Part shown: positions 8,954-17,370 of the stretch, piece by piece
How positions within the stretch are numbered: the first letter of the stretch is position 1
Layout of the letters: each line of letters opens with the position of its first letter
DNA from: an uncultured Collinsella sp.
GTDB taxonomy: Bacteria; Actinomycetota; Coriobacteriia; Coriobacteriales; Coriobacteriaceae
Assembly: GCA_934654835.1 (NCBI GenBank)
Contig: CAKUGY010000005.1
Span: 1-64,000, forward strand
Direction: 5' to 3'
Length of the DNA stretch: 64,000 bases
Translations under genes and position numbers: made by a program
Notes under the pieces: model-generated
The model's input: only the letters and a program-made list of their open reading frames with translations
The model's database searches: none
Told to the model about the DNA's origin: nothing

Positions 8954-10498
8954 ATGGCCGGAATTGGTTTTGAACTCAAGCGCCTGTTTAAGCGTAAGGG
9001 TCTGTTTGCCACCATGCGAGCCTATGGCTACGCCGGCATTGTGTGCACGGGCCCCATGCTGCTGGGCGTGCTGCTGCAGGTGGGCATTCTGGTGCTGTGC
9101 GGCTTGTGGGGCGTCGGTCGCGCCAACCAGGATCTACTCGTGTGCATGGTGACCTACACGCTGTTGGCCTCGCTCACGCTCACGAGCTTTTTCTCTATGC
9201 CCGTCACGCGCTTTTTGGCCGATATGCTCTTTGCCGAGCGCGAGGACGAGGTCCTGCCCTCGTTTTGGGGCTCCAACGCCATCATGCTGGTTGCGGGCAC
9301 CGTGCTCTACGGCGTCTTTTTGCTGTTCTCGGGCGCCACGCTGCTGCAGGGCCTGCTGTGCCTGTGGCTGTTCAATATTATGATCGTCAACTGGAACGGC
9401 ATGAGCTACCTCACGGCCATTAAGGACTACCGTGGTATCCTGTGCAGCTTTGCCGCCGCCATTGGCGTGGCGTGCCTGTGCGCCCTGGCCGCGCTGGCGC
9501 TGGGGCTGCCGCCGGTCGAGGGCCTGCTGGCGTCGATTGCGCTGGGCTATGGCGTGATGCTCGCCTGGGACGTGGTGCTGCTGTACCGGTATTTTCCGCA
9601 GAGCGACCGCAGCCCCTGGCTCTTTTTGCAGTGGCTCGACGAGTTTATGCCGCTGGCGCTTACGGGCCTGTTCACTAATCTGGGGCTCTTCGCGCACCTG
9701 GTGATCATTTGGGCGGGGCCCATCGGCGTGCAGGTCAAGGGCCTGTTTTACGGCGCGCCCTACCACGACGTTCCGGCGCTCATCGCGTTTTTGACGATTC
9801 TGGTCACGACCGTCAACTTTGTGGTGTCTGTTGAGGTCAACTTTTATCCGCGCTACCGCGACTACTACAGCCTGTTTAACGACGGCGGCGTGGTGGGCGA
9901 CATTGTGGTGGCCGAGGAGGAGATGCTCTCCACGCTCAACAGCGAGTTGCGCTTTTGCGCGCTTAAGCAGCTGTTTGTGACGGCGGCGGTCATCTCGCTC
10001 GAGACCACGGTGCTCTCGGCCCTGCCGCTGGGCTTCAACAACCTGATGCACGGTTATTTCCGTACGCTGTGCGTGGGCTATGGCCTGTATGCCGTGGGCA
10101 ATACGGTGATGCTTATCTTGCTGTACTTTACCGACTACAAGGGCGCCGTTTTGGCCTCGGGCTTGTTTGCGGGCGTGGCCGGGTTGGCAACGGTCGTGTC
10201 GCTGTTCTTGCCGCAGCAGTTCTACGGCTTTGGCTTTTTGCTGGGCGCGGCGGTGTTTTTTGTTGTGGCGCTGATGCGGCTCGACACCTATACTGCCAAC
10301 TTGCCGTATCGTATCCTGAGCCAGCAGCCCATCGTGGCGACCGACAAGACGGGTCGTTTTACGCAGCTGGGCCGCTTTCTTGACCGTGCCGAGCAACGCT
10401 ATGAGGAACGCCGCCAAACGGGCGAGCCGCATGGCGCGTTTGAGCGCACGGTGGTTCGCGTATACCAAGACCATTGGGGAGGTTCTGATGACCGATAG
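8954..10498 (+). CDS. pelG: Pel exopolysaccharide transporter PelG
   Basis: This 514-residue polytopic membrane protein begins MAGIGFELKRLFKR, the typical PelG N-terminus, and shows about twelve hydrophobic helices of the MOP-flippase-like fold. PelG is taken to move the growing chain across the membrane in complex with PelD, PelE and PelF. The start has an AGGAGGT site three bases after pelF ends. The 3' end overlaps the next gene by 11 bases. No pelB or pelC outer-membrane partner follows, as expected for a single-membrane cell. Confidence 0.92.
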   Translation: MAGIGFELKRLFKRKGLFATMRAYGYAGIVCTGPMLLGVLLQVGILVLCGLWGVGRANQDLLVCMVTYTLLASLTLTSFFSMPVTRFLADMLFAEREDEVLPSFWGSNAIMLVAGTVLYGVFLLFSGATLLQGLLCLWLFNIMIVNWNGMSYLTAIKDYRGILCSFAAAIGVACLCALAALALGLPPVEGLLASIALGYGVMLAWDVVLLYRYFPQSDRSPWLFLQWLDEFMPLALTGLFTNLGLFAHLVIIWAGPIGVQVKGLFYGAPYHDVPALIAFLTILVTTVNFVVSVEVNFYPRYRDYYSLFNDGGVVGDIVVAEEEMLSTLNSELRFCALKQLFVTAAVISLETTVLSALPLGFNNLMHGYFRTLCVGYGLYAVGNTVMLILLYFTDYKGAVLASGLFAGVAGLATVVSLFLPQQFYGFGFLLGAAVFFVVALMRLDTYTANLPYRILSQQPIVATDKTGRFTQLGRFLDRAEQRYEERRQTGEPHGAFERTVVRVYQDHWGGSDDR

Positions 10499-12257
10499 GA
10501 TGATATCGCGTCGCCGCCTGATCGAGGCGGCTGCCGGCACGTTGCTGCTTTCGGGCTGCTCGGCGCAGGAGGACTCCTCGACCAAAAAGGTCAAAAAGCA
10601 GGGCAAGATTAGAAAGGCCGAGGTTTCGGACGGGGCCAAACACTTGCGCGACAAGGACGAGTTGTACGAGGTCTACGACGACTCGGGCATGGTGACCATG
10701 TATCTGACGGTCTCGCGCGGCAACAGCTCCGAGAACACGGATCACAGCTGGGCCGAGATCAATACGTACTCGGTTTACGATTACGCCGACATGGGCGTGA
10801 CGCGCTATCAGGTCATGGGCTTGCTACGGGCAGGCGACGAAGACGGCCCGGTGGCCGGCGAGGTGGGCTATGGCGAGGAAGCTCCTAATGCCACCGTACA
10901 GGTGCGCGGCCAGACGTCGAGCACCAACACGCAAAAGAATTACAAAGTGGAGCTCAAAAAGGGCAAGGGTACCTGGCGTCAGCAGCGCGCTATTGCGCTC
11001 AACAAGCACATGGGCGAGGGCATGCGTTTTCGCAACAAGATGGCTTACGACCTTATCCGTGGCATTCCCCAGATGATGGGTCTGCGTACGCAGTTTGTGC
11101 ATCTGTGGGTGTGCGACCAGACCGAAAAATCCAACGATACCTTTGAGGACTACGGTCTGTTTACGCAGGTAGAGCAGCTCAACAAGACGGCGCTTAAGGC
11201 GCATGGACTCGATAAGAGCGGGCACCTGTACAAGGTGAACAGTTTCGATTTCCATCGCTACGAGGAGACCATCAAGCTTGCCGATGACCCCGACTACAAT
11301 CAGGCGGCGTTCGAGGGCATGCTCGAGATCAAGGGCGATTCGGACCACACCAAGCTCATCGAGATGCTCGATGCGCTCAACGACGAGTCTCAAAAGATCG
11401 ACGACGTGCTCGCGACCTACTTTGATACCGAGAATCTGGTCTACTGGCTGGCGTTTCAGATCCTGACGGGCAACTGCGACACGCAGAACCGCAACTGTTA
11501 TCTGTACAGCCCGCTCAACTCCAATACCTGGTACTTCCTCGATTGGGACAACGACGGCATGCTGCGAAAGCTGGAGTTGAGCCTGAAGGGGTTCTCGGAC
11601 TATGCGAGCTGGGAACGTGGCGTAAGTAACTACTGGGGCAATGTGCTGTTCAATCGCGCGCTGCGCAGTAAGTCGTTCCGCAGCGAGCTCGACGCTGCCG
11701 TCAAGGACCTGCGCTCGTATATGACCGAGGAGCGCCTGACCAAGATGATCAAGCATTATCGCGAGGTCACCGAGTCGCTCGTGTTTGCCGCGCCCGATAT
11801 CGATAACCTGCCCGTTACCAAGGACCAATACGAGCAGATTGCCGCGGCGATTCCGGCCGAGATCGAGGAGAACTACAAGAGCTACCGCGAGAGCTATAAG
11901 AAGCCCATGCCGTTCTACATTGGCATGCCGCAGATTGATAACGGTAAGTTGCGCATAAACTGGGATGCGTCCTACGATTTTAAGGCGCGCGATATTCGCT
12001 ATACCGTGGAGCTGGCGCGTGACTACGCCATCACCGACGTGATCTTTAAGGCCGAAGATGTGCTGCTGCCCGAGGTGACCTGCGATGCGCCCGATACCGG
12101 CCAGTACTTTGTGCGTGTGCGTGCCACCAACTCCGACGGTTATACGCAAGACGCGTTCGATTATTACGTGACCGACGACGGCAAGCAGTACGGCATGCTG
12201 TGCTTCTATGTCCAGGACGGCGGCAAGGTCGTGGGGGACACGTATGAGGAGGGCTAG
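10488..12257 (+). CDS. CotH-like kinase lipoprotein in the Pel operon
   Basis: ATG 10488 follows GGGGAGG by seven bases and gives 589 residues. The N-terminus has an SRRRLIE stretch resembling a Tat signal and a lipobox LLLSGC, so the protein is probably an exported lipoprotein. The body matches the CotH spore-coat kinase family, an atypical protein-kinase fold, with NRNCYLY and the metal-binding LDWDND. The C-terminus looks like a fibronectin type III-like module. CotH in Bacillus phosphorylates spore-coat proteins; the present substrate is unknown. ATP supply outside the membrane would be a problem, so either another donor or another reaction is possible. The overlap with pelG ties it to the Pel operon. 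Confidence 0.8.
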   Translation: MTDRMISRRRLIEAAAGTLLLSGCSAQEDSSTKKVKKQGKIRKAEVSDGAKHLRDKDELYEVYDDSGMVTMYLTVSRGNSSENTDHSWAEINTYSVYDYADMGVTRYQVMGLLRAGDEDGPVAGEVGYGEEAPNATVQVRGQTSSTNTQKNYKVELKKGKGTWRQQRAIALNKHMGEGMRFRNKMAYDLIRGIPQMMGLRTQFVHLWVCDQTEKSNDTFEDYGLFTQVEQLNKTALKAHGLDKSGHLYKVNSFDFHRYEETIKLADDPDYNQAAFEGMLEIKGDSDHTKLIEMLDALNDESQKIDDVLATYFDTENLVYWLAFQILTGNCDTQNRNCYLYSPLNSNTWYFLDWDNDGMLRKLELSLKGFSDYASWERGVSNYWGNVLFNRALRSKSFRSELDAAVKDLRSYMTEERLTKMIKHYREVTESLVFAAPDIDNLPVTKDQYEQIAAAIPAEIEENYKSYRESYKKPMPFYIGMPQIDNGKLRINWDASYDFKARDIRYTVELARDYAITDVIFKAEDVLLPEVTCDAPDTGQYFVRVRATNSDGYTQDAFDYYVTDDGKQYGMLCFYVQDGGKVVGDTYEEG

Positions 12258-13035
12258 CGCGCTGCTCGAGCGCCTGGCGGCGCCTCCCGTGCGCACCACG
12301 CAGGAGCGCTACCGCCACGAGCTCAAGTTTCTCATCAACGAAGGCGAGCATGCCGCGCTGGCCTGCCGCATGGCGTCGGTGTTTAAACTGGACAAGCATG
12401 CGCAGGCGGGCGGCTACACCATTCGCAGCCTGTACTTCGATGACTACTGCAACTCGGCCTACGAGGAAAAAGACGCCGGCATCCTCATGCGCAAGAAGTA
12501 TCGCGTGCGCATCTACAACGGCAGCGATAAGGTGATCAAGCTCGAGCGTAAAAAGAAGTACGGCAGCTGGATCTATAAAGAGGACGCGCCGCTCACGCGT
12601 GGCGAGTTTGAGCAGATCCTGGCTGGCGATTACGACTTTTTGCTGCGCAGTCCGCACCAGCTCTGCCGCGAGTTCTACATCGAGTGCATCTGCAACATGA
12701 TGCGCCCGCGGACCATCGTGGACTACGAGCGCGAGCCGTGGGTGATGGACGAGGGCACGGTGCGCATCACGTTTGACATGAATGTGCGCGCCGCGGTGGG
12801 AAGCTTCGATATTTTTGACGCGACCCTGCCCGCGCTGCCGGTCCTGGAACCGGGCAAGCTGGTGATGGAGGTCAAGTTTACGGAGTTTTGCCCGCAGCTT
12901 GTGCGCGATATGGTGCCACCGGGCGCGGCGGAGCTCACGGCGGTTTCCAAGTACTGCCTGTGCTACGAAAAGACCGCCTACCTGCGCGGCTTTAACTACT
13001 GGGAATCGGATTTTGAGAACCGAGGGGATATCTAG
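12244..13035 (+). CDS. Polyphosphate polymerase domain (VTC-type) protein
   Basis: ATG 12244 lies inside the end of the CotH gene, behind a GGGGGA site, and yields 263 residues. The protein matches the VTC4-like polyphosphate polymerase domain, a triphosphate-tunnel fold: RHELKFLI, IRSLYFDDY, MRKKYRVRIYN and IKLERKKKYG supply the basic tunnel residues, and VMEVKF near the end supplies an acidic metal ligand. No membrane segment is seen, so it probably acts in the cytoplasm, perhaps docked to the DUF4956 protein that follows four bases later. In eukaryotes the VTC domain makes polyphosphate from ATP; the bacterial activity is inferred. Confidence 0.82.
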   Translation: MRRASALLERLAAPPVRTTQERYRHELKFLINEGEHAALACRMASVFKLDKHAQAGGYTIRSLYFDDYCNSAYEEKDAGILMRKKYRVRIYNGSDKVIKLERKKKYGSWIYKEDAPLTRGEFEQILAGDYDFLLRSPHQLCREFYIECICNMMRPRTIVDYEREPWVMDEGTVRITFDMNVRAAVGSFDIFDATLPALPVLEPGKLVMEVKFTEFCPQLVRDMVPPGAAELTAVSKYCLCYEKTAYLRGFNYWESDFENRGDI

Positions 13036-13038
13036 ACC

Positions 13039-13704
13039 ATGAGCACCAGAGACTTCTTTAAGAACTCCGTTTTGGAGGCGTTTGGCCAGGTCGATCCTGC
13101 CAAGATCGGTCTTTCGCTGCTCGTGGCACTCGCCATGGGCATCCTGATCTATTACGTGTACAAGCGTTTCTTTACCGGCGTGGTGTACTCGCGCAGCTTT
13201 GCCGTGACGCTCGTGGGCATGTGCGTGCTTACGTGCATGGTTACGCTTGCGATCTCGACTAACGTGGTCATCTCGCTCGGTATGGTCGGTGCCCTGTCCA
13301 TCGTGCGTTACCGTACGGCGGTGAAGGACCCGCTCGACCTGCTGTATCTGTTTTGGGCCATTACCACGGGCATTACGGCGGGCGCCGGCATGTACGCGCT
13401 CGTGGGGCTGACGGCGGTGGTCATCGTGGTGATGATCGCCGGCTTTGCGAGCCACCAGGACAAGGCGCGCGTGTACATGATGGTCATCCACTACACGGGC
13501 CAGACCACCGGCGATGATATCGTGCGTGCATTTGGGCGCACCAAGTTCACCGTCAAGTCCAAGACCATGCGCGGCGACAAGGTCGAGATGGCCGTCGAGG
13601 TGTTCTCGGACGGTGTGGATATGCCGTACGCGGATGCAATCCGCGCGATTGATGGAGTCGAGGATCTAACCTTGATCCAGTACAACGGCGAATACCATGG
13701 ATAG
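13039..13704 (+). CDS. DUF4956 membrane protein, partner of VTC protein
   Basis: This 221-residue protein has about three or four membrane helices in its first 140 residues and a soluble C-terminal domain of about 75 residues. It contains SLGMVGALSIVRYRTAVKDP, typical of DUF4956 proteins. Genes of this family commonly sit next to VTC-domain and CotH genes; by analogy with yeast VTC1 it could form the membrane channel for a polyphosphate polymerase. That is inference only. It is the last gene of the Pel operon, and no clear terminator was found after it. Confidence 0.75.
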   Translation: MSTRDFFKNSVLEAFGQVDPAKIGLSLLVALAMGILIYYVYKRFFTGVVYSRSFAVTLVGMCVLTCMVTLAISTNVVISLGMVGALSIVRYRTAVKDPLDLLYLFWAITTGITAGAGMYALVGLTAVVIVVMIAGFASHQDKARVYMMVIHYTGQTTGDDIVRAFGRTKFTVKSKTMRGDKVEMAVEVFSDGVDMPYADAIRAIDGVEDLTLIQYNGEYHG

Positions 13705-13942
13705 CTTGGTTCCGGCGTTCTGCCTAACACCGGACCGGCCGACGCTGCGCGGACATCTGCCGGGCGATCTGCCGCTCAAACCGTCGCTCGCGTACATGAA
13801 GTACGCTTCGCTCCTCTTTCGCGCCACCTCGCCGCGGCAGCTGCCCGCTCGCTGACGTTTGCTTGACCTGGTGGTCGAAGTTGGTTCGCATACCGTCTTC
13901 GCGGGTATCATGGTGAAAGCGATTTCATGGACGGGGGTACTC
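13705..13942. other. Intergenic region between Pel operon and lacI-type gene
   Basis: No gene was recognised. There is a short inverted repeat at 13790-13806 (GCGTAC, five-base loop, GTACGC) without a T tract, and a TTGACC at 13863-13868 without a well-spaced -10 element. Neither is convincing. Confidence 0.4.
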
Positions 13943-14929
13943 GTGGTAAAGATGAAAGATGTGGCCGAGCTGGCGGGCGTTTCGAACGCCGCGGTCTCGC
14001 GCTATCTTAACGGCGGATATATCTCGGCCGATAAAGCCGGGCGCATTAAAGAGGCGATTGAACAGACCGGTTACGTGCGCTCCAATCAGGCTCGCGCGCT
14101 GCGTACCGGATCTACCAAGCTTATCGGCGTTATCGTGCCTAAGATTAACTCGGAGTCTATCAGTCGTCTGACGGCTGGAATTGGAGACACCCTTCAGAGC
14201 GAAGGATATCAAATGCTGCTTGCTGACGCCGGTAGCGACCCTGCGCGCGAAGTTGAATTTCTCGAGCTGTTTCAGCGTTATCCCGTCGACGCGATTATCC
14301 TTGCTGGTACAGTAGTTACTCGCAAACATGTTGCTTTTTTTGATTCGGCCAGCGTTCCCGTCGTGATTACCGGTCAGCATGTCGAGGGCTGCAATTGCGC
14401 ATATTATGACGATTTTGAAGCGGCTCGAGATCTTGCTACATATGTTGCCGATATTGCTGAAGGGCCCATTGCCTATATCGGCGCTACGCGAAAAGACGTT
14501 TCGGTGGGCGCTTTGCGCGAAGATGGTTTTCGATCTGGCCTTGAAGCGGCCGGGCGCGTTCTAGATTCAAACCTGTATCGTGAAAGCCCCTTTACGGTCG
14601 AGGGCGGCTATACGCGCGCCAAAGAGCTTCTTGGGGAAAATCCGTCCCCTGCTTTTATTGCCTGTGCTACCGACATGATGGCGGCGGGTGCAATTCGAGC
14701 GCTTACGGAAGCGGGGGTTTCCAAACCCGCGCGGCGTGTCTCGGGGTTTGGCGATAACCAATTGTTGCGTGCTGTAAGTGGTGGAATCATTACAGTGCAT
14801 TTTGGCTATATGACTCTAGGAGTCACTACTGCGCGCATGGCGTTGGATCTGATTCAGCAGGATCCGAGCGAGTACGGAGCGCCTCGTCAGGTGCAGGTGG
14901 GACACACAATTGTTGAATTATTAATATAA
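13943..14929 (+). CDS. LacI-family transcriptional regulator
   Basis: The probable start is GTG 13943, five bases after GGGGG; ATG 13952 is an alternative. The 328-residue protein has the N-terminal LacI helix-turn-helix (MKDVAELAGVSNAAVSRYLN) and a periplasmic-binding-protein-like effector domain with ALRTGSTKLIGVIVP and the C-terminal FGYMTLGVTTARMAL. It lies directly before a PTS-GH32 locus and presumably represses it until a sugar or sugar phosphate binds. The paired repeats at 14975-15009 are likely targets. Size is normal for the family. Confidence 0.9.
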   Translation: MVKMKDVAELAGVSNAAVSRYLNGGYISADKAGRIKEAIEQTGYVRSNQARALRTGSTKLIGVIVPKINSESISRLTAGIGDTLQSEGYQMLLADAGSDPAREVEFLELFQRYPVDAIILAGTVVTRKHVAFFDSASVPVVITGQHVEGCNCAYYDDFEAARDLATYVADIAEGPIAYIGATRKDVSVGALREDGFRSGLEAAGRVLDSNLYRESPFTVEGGYTRAKELLGENPSPAFIACATDMMAAGAIRALTEAGVSKPARRVSGFGDNQLLRAVSGGIITVHFGYMTLGVTTARMALDLIQQDPSEYGAPRQVQVGHTIVELLI

Positions 14930-14958
14930 ATACCGTTTACCGGCAAATACATACCGTT
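14930..14958 (+). promoter_or_regulatory. Paired ATACCGTT direct repeats, 21 bp apart
   Basis: ATACCGTT occurs at 14930-14937 and again at 14951-14958, exactly two helical turns apart, at the start of the gap between the LacI-type gene and the PTS gene. The spacing puts both on the same DNA face. Function is unknown; a second regulator or part of a promoter is possible. Confidence 0.35.
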
Positions 14959-14974
14959 CATCCTGAATCAAAAC

Positions 14975-15009
14975 TGCAAACGATTACACAAAGACTGAAA
15001 ACGATTACA
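14975..15009 (+). promoter_or_regulatory. Two probable LacI-type operators, 21 bp apart
   Basis: TGCAAACGATTACA (14975-14988) and TGAAAACGATTACA (14996-15009) differ at one base and are spaced 21 bp start to start. Each is an imperfect palindrome around a central CG, the usual form of a LacI-family operator. They lie about 100 bases before the PTS start and just downstream of a LacI-family gene, which is the natural candidate to bind them. Confidence 0.6.
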
Positions 15010-15105
15010 GTTAAGTCAAGTCGCTGAGAGTCCAATGATGTACATGAATTGGATCCCACTCGACATTGTGTTTGTAAGCCGCAGCATAGTGAAAGGTACG
15101 CGCTT

Positions 15106-16482
15106 ATGGCAGCTTCAATTGACGCCGACAAGATTATCGAGTTTGTGGGTGGTAAATCCAACATAAAACATGTGACTCATTGCGCAACGCGCTTGAGGTT
15201 TAACCTTGTCGACAACGGCAAGGTCGACAAGGAGTCGCTCGAAAAGACCGGCATTTTGGGTGTTGCGGATATGGGCACTCAGTATCAGGTTATCGTTGGT
15301 CCCAGCGTAGATAGCGTTTATGGCGACGTCATCGCCTCTTTGGGTTCCGGTTACGTCAAGGGTGCCGTCGAGGATACGGACGAGGGCGCGCCTGTGCGTG
15401 AGCCCGGTTTCCTTAACGCCATCAAGTTCTACGGCAATAAGGCGTTCGATGTAATCTCCGGTAGCTTCACGCCCATCATTCCGGCATTTTGCGGTGCGGC
15501 CATTATTAAGGCAATTCTTTCCATCTGCACCATGGCCGGTTGGCTTGCGGCCGATTCCAGCACGTATGCGGTTCTGGCGGCTGCCTCCAACTCCATTTTC
15601 TATTTCCTGCCGATCGTCCTCTCGGTTTCCATGGCTCGCAAGCTCGGTGCGAATCCATATCTTGCCGCCGCTGTGGGCGCTTCGCTTTTGGAGCCCAACT
15701 TTACTGCACTCGGTAGCAACGGCGATATGAGCAGCTTCCTGGGTCTTCCGATGGTTATTATGGGCTATGCCTCGACGGTGTTTCCTGCCATGCTCAGCAC
15801 GACGCTGCTGTTTGTGGTCGAACGCTTCCTTAAGCGCGTCGTTTACAAGGACCTGCAGGTTGTAATCGTGCCTACGATTTGCCTGCTTGTCGTTGTGCCC
15901 GCTACGATGTTGCTGGTTGGTCCCTTTGGTTATTACGTCGGTGAGGGCCTGTCTACTTTTGTGATGTGGCTGATGGGTACGATGCCGATTCCGGCTGGCT
16001 TTATCCTGGGCGCCTTCTGGATGTTCGTCGTCCTCTTTGGTCTCCACTGGGCTGTCATTCCCGTTCTTATTGCTAACATTTCCAGCTTGGGCTCCGACCC
16101 CGTAATGGCTGTTCTTGGCTCCACAATCTTTGCTGCCGCAGGTGCCGCCGCTGGCGTCTTTGTTAAGGCCAAGGATCCCGAGCTTAAGTCTGTTGCCCTT
16201 TCGACGCTCGTGCCTGCGCTTCTTGGCGGTATCACCGAGCCCGTTATCTATGGCATTTCCCTACGTTATCGTAAATCTTTGGTCGAGATGTGTCTCATGA
16301 CCGGCGTCGCTGGCGCTTTCATTGCCGCCACTGGTTGCGAGCAGATGTCCACAGCGGGCGGTTTCCCCGCTATCGTTACGGCAACCAATATTCCCATGTT
16401 CTGCGTCGGAATGGCAATTGCCTTCTTTGGTACCGCTGCTCTTCACATTGTGTTTGGCTTTGGCGAGGATTCTGCCAAATAG
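15106..16482 (+). CDS. PTS sugar transporter EIIBC, sucrose/beta-glucoside family
   Basis: ATG 15106, nine bases after GAAAGG, gives 458 residues; longer starts lack a ribosome site. Residues 1 to about 85 form an EIIB domain with the phosphorylated cysteine in HCATRLRF, and the rest is a polytopic EIIC domain of the glucose superfamily, with the conserved GITEPVIYG. No EIIA domain is attached, so a shared EIIA-Glc protein elsewhere must donate phosphate. The downstream GH32 enzyme suggests sucrose or a related fructoside as substrate. Imported sugar would arrive as the 6-phosphate. Confidence 0.87.
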   Translation: MAASIDADKIIEFVGGKSNIKHVTHCATRLRFNLVDNGKVDKESLEKTGILGVADMGTQYQVIVGPSVDSVYGDVIASLGSGYVKGAVEDTDEGAPVREPGFLNAIKFYGNKAFDVISGSFTPIIPAFCGAAIIKAILSICTMAGWLAADSSTYAVLAAASNSIFYFLPIVLSVSMARKLGANPYLAAAVGASLLEPNFTALGSNGDMSSFLGLPMVIMGYASTVFPAMLSTTLLFVVERFLKRVVYKDLQVVIVPTICLLVVVPATMLLVGPFGYYVGEGLSTFVMWLMGTMPIPAGFILGAFWMFVVLFGLHWAVIPVLIANISSLGSDPVMAVLGSTIFAAAGAAAGVFVKAKDPELKSVALSTLVPALLGGITEPVIYGISLRYRKSLVEMCLMTGVAGAFIAATGCEQMSTAGGFPAIVTATNIPMFCVGMAIAFFGTAALHIVFGFGEDSAK

Positions 16483-16529
16483 GGCAAATGGTGTAGGACC
16501 GGTTACGCGTTGGATGACGAGGGTCTCAT

Positions 16530-17276
16530 ATGAAAAAGCTAATTGTTCGCTGCGATGATTTTGGCTTGACGCAAGGTTGCTCGCTCGGTATATTGCGTGC
16601 CCTGGAGAACGGCTGCATTTCTTCTGTGGGGGCTATCGTGAACACGGGGCTCCGTGAGGATGATGCTCGCGCTCTTGCGGGATACTCCGGTGTTTCTGTA
16701 GGCCTTCATGTGAACGTCGTTGCGGGAAAGCCGCTTTCGGACCCTCGTCTTGTCCGCGGTCTCGTTGATTGCGATAGCCGCTTTTATGCGTCGCGCAGGT
16801 ATCGATGCTCCGATATCGATCTGATAGACCCTATTGAGCTTGAGTGCGAGGCGACCGCTCAGGTCGAACGGTTTAAAGGGTTGTTTGGTAAGCTACCGGC
16901 TTATATCGACTGTCATTCGGTTGCGACTCCTCATGTGGATGAGGCACTTGCCAAGGTGGCCGGTAAATACGGTGTTCCGTATGTCGACATAGATTTTACT
17001 TATCTCAAAGATAAATGGAATGTCTATGCGCCCAAGCTGCCAAACAACATGGATTACGACTCGTACAACCCGCTCCAGTTTTTGATGAGTGATGATGCCG
17101 GCATTTTGACCCATGAGAGCACATTTGTTGTTTTCCATCCGGCATTTTTGGACCAAGAGCTTATGGAGATCTCTTCGTTGCGTGAGGGTCGAATTAAGGA
17201 CCAGGCCGCTCTTTCGTCGTTGCGGTTCAACGTATGGTTGGTAGAACACAGTATCGACCTGATTTCCATTAAGTAG
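16530..17276 (+). CDS. YdjC/ChbG-family carbohydrate deacetylase
   Basis: The 248-residue protein has the family hallmarks: RCDDFGLT near the start (metal-binding aspartates), VGLHVN (metal histidine) and IDCHSVATPH. Known members such as ChbG remove an acetyl group from chitobiose or its 6-phosphate. Lying between a PTS permease and a GH32 hydrolase is unusual, since sucrose needs no deacetylation. It may indicate an acetylated or amino-sugar-containing substrate, or a broader locus. The predicted protein is cytoplasmic, with no signal peptide. Confidence 0.8.
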   Translation: MKKLIVRCDDFGLTQGCSLGILRALENGCISSVGAIVNTGLREDDARALAGYSGVSVGLHVNVVAGKPLSDPRLVRGLVDCDSRFYASRRYRCSDIDLIDPIELECEATAQVERFKGLFGKLPAYIDCHSVATPHVDEALAKVAGKYGVPYVDIDFTYLKDKWNVYAPKLPNNMDYDSYNPLQFLMSDDAGILTHESTFVVFHPAFLDQELMEISSLREGRIKDQAALSSLRFNVWLVEHSIDLISIK

Positions 17277-17305
17277 CTGCAAAACCTTGAGGCACGTTTT
17301 TGTTT

Positions 17306-17336
17306 GCGCGCCATAGTCAATATGGCTATGGCGCGC
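17306..17336 (+). terminator. Perfect 11-bp hairpin between ydjC-like gene and GH32 gene
   Basis: GCGCGCCATAG at 17306-17316 pairs exactly with CTATGGCGCGC at 17326-17336 across a nine-base loop. There is no T tract after it, so it is not a standard terminator. It stands 34 bases before the GH32 start. It may stabilise or separate mRNA segments within the operon. Confidence 0.45.
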
Positions 17337-17370
17337 AATGCCCCTATGGCAAATAGAACAGGATAACGTT

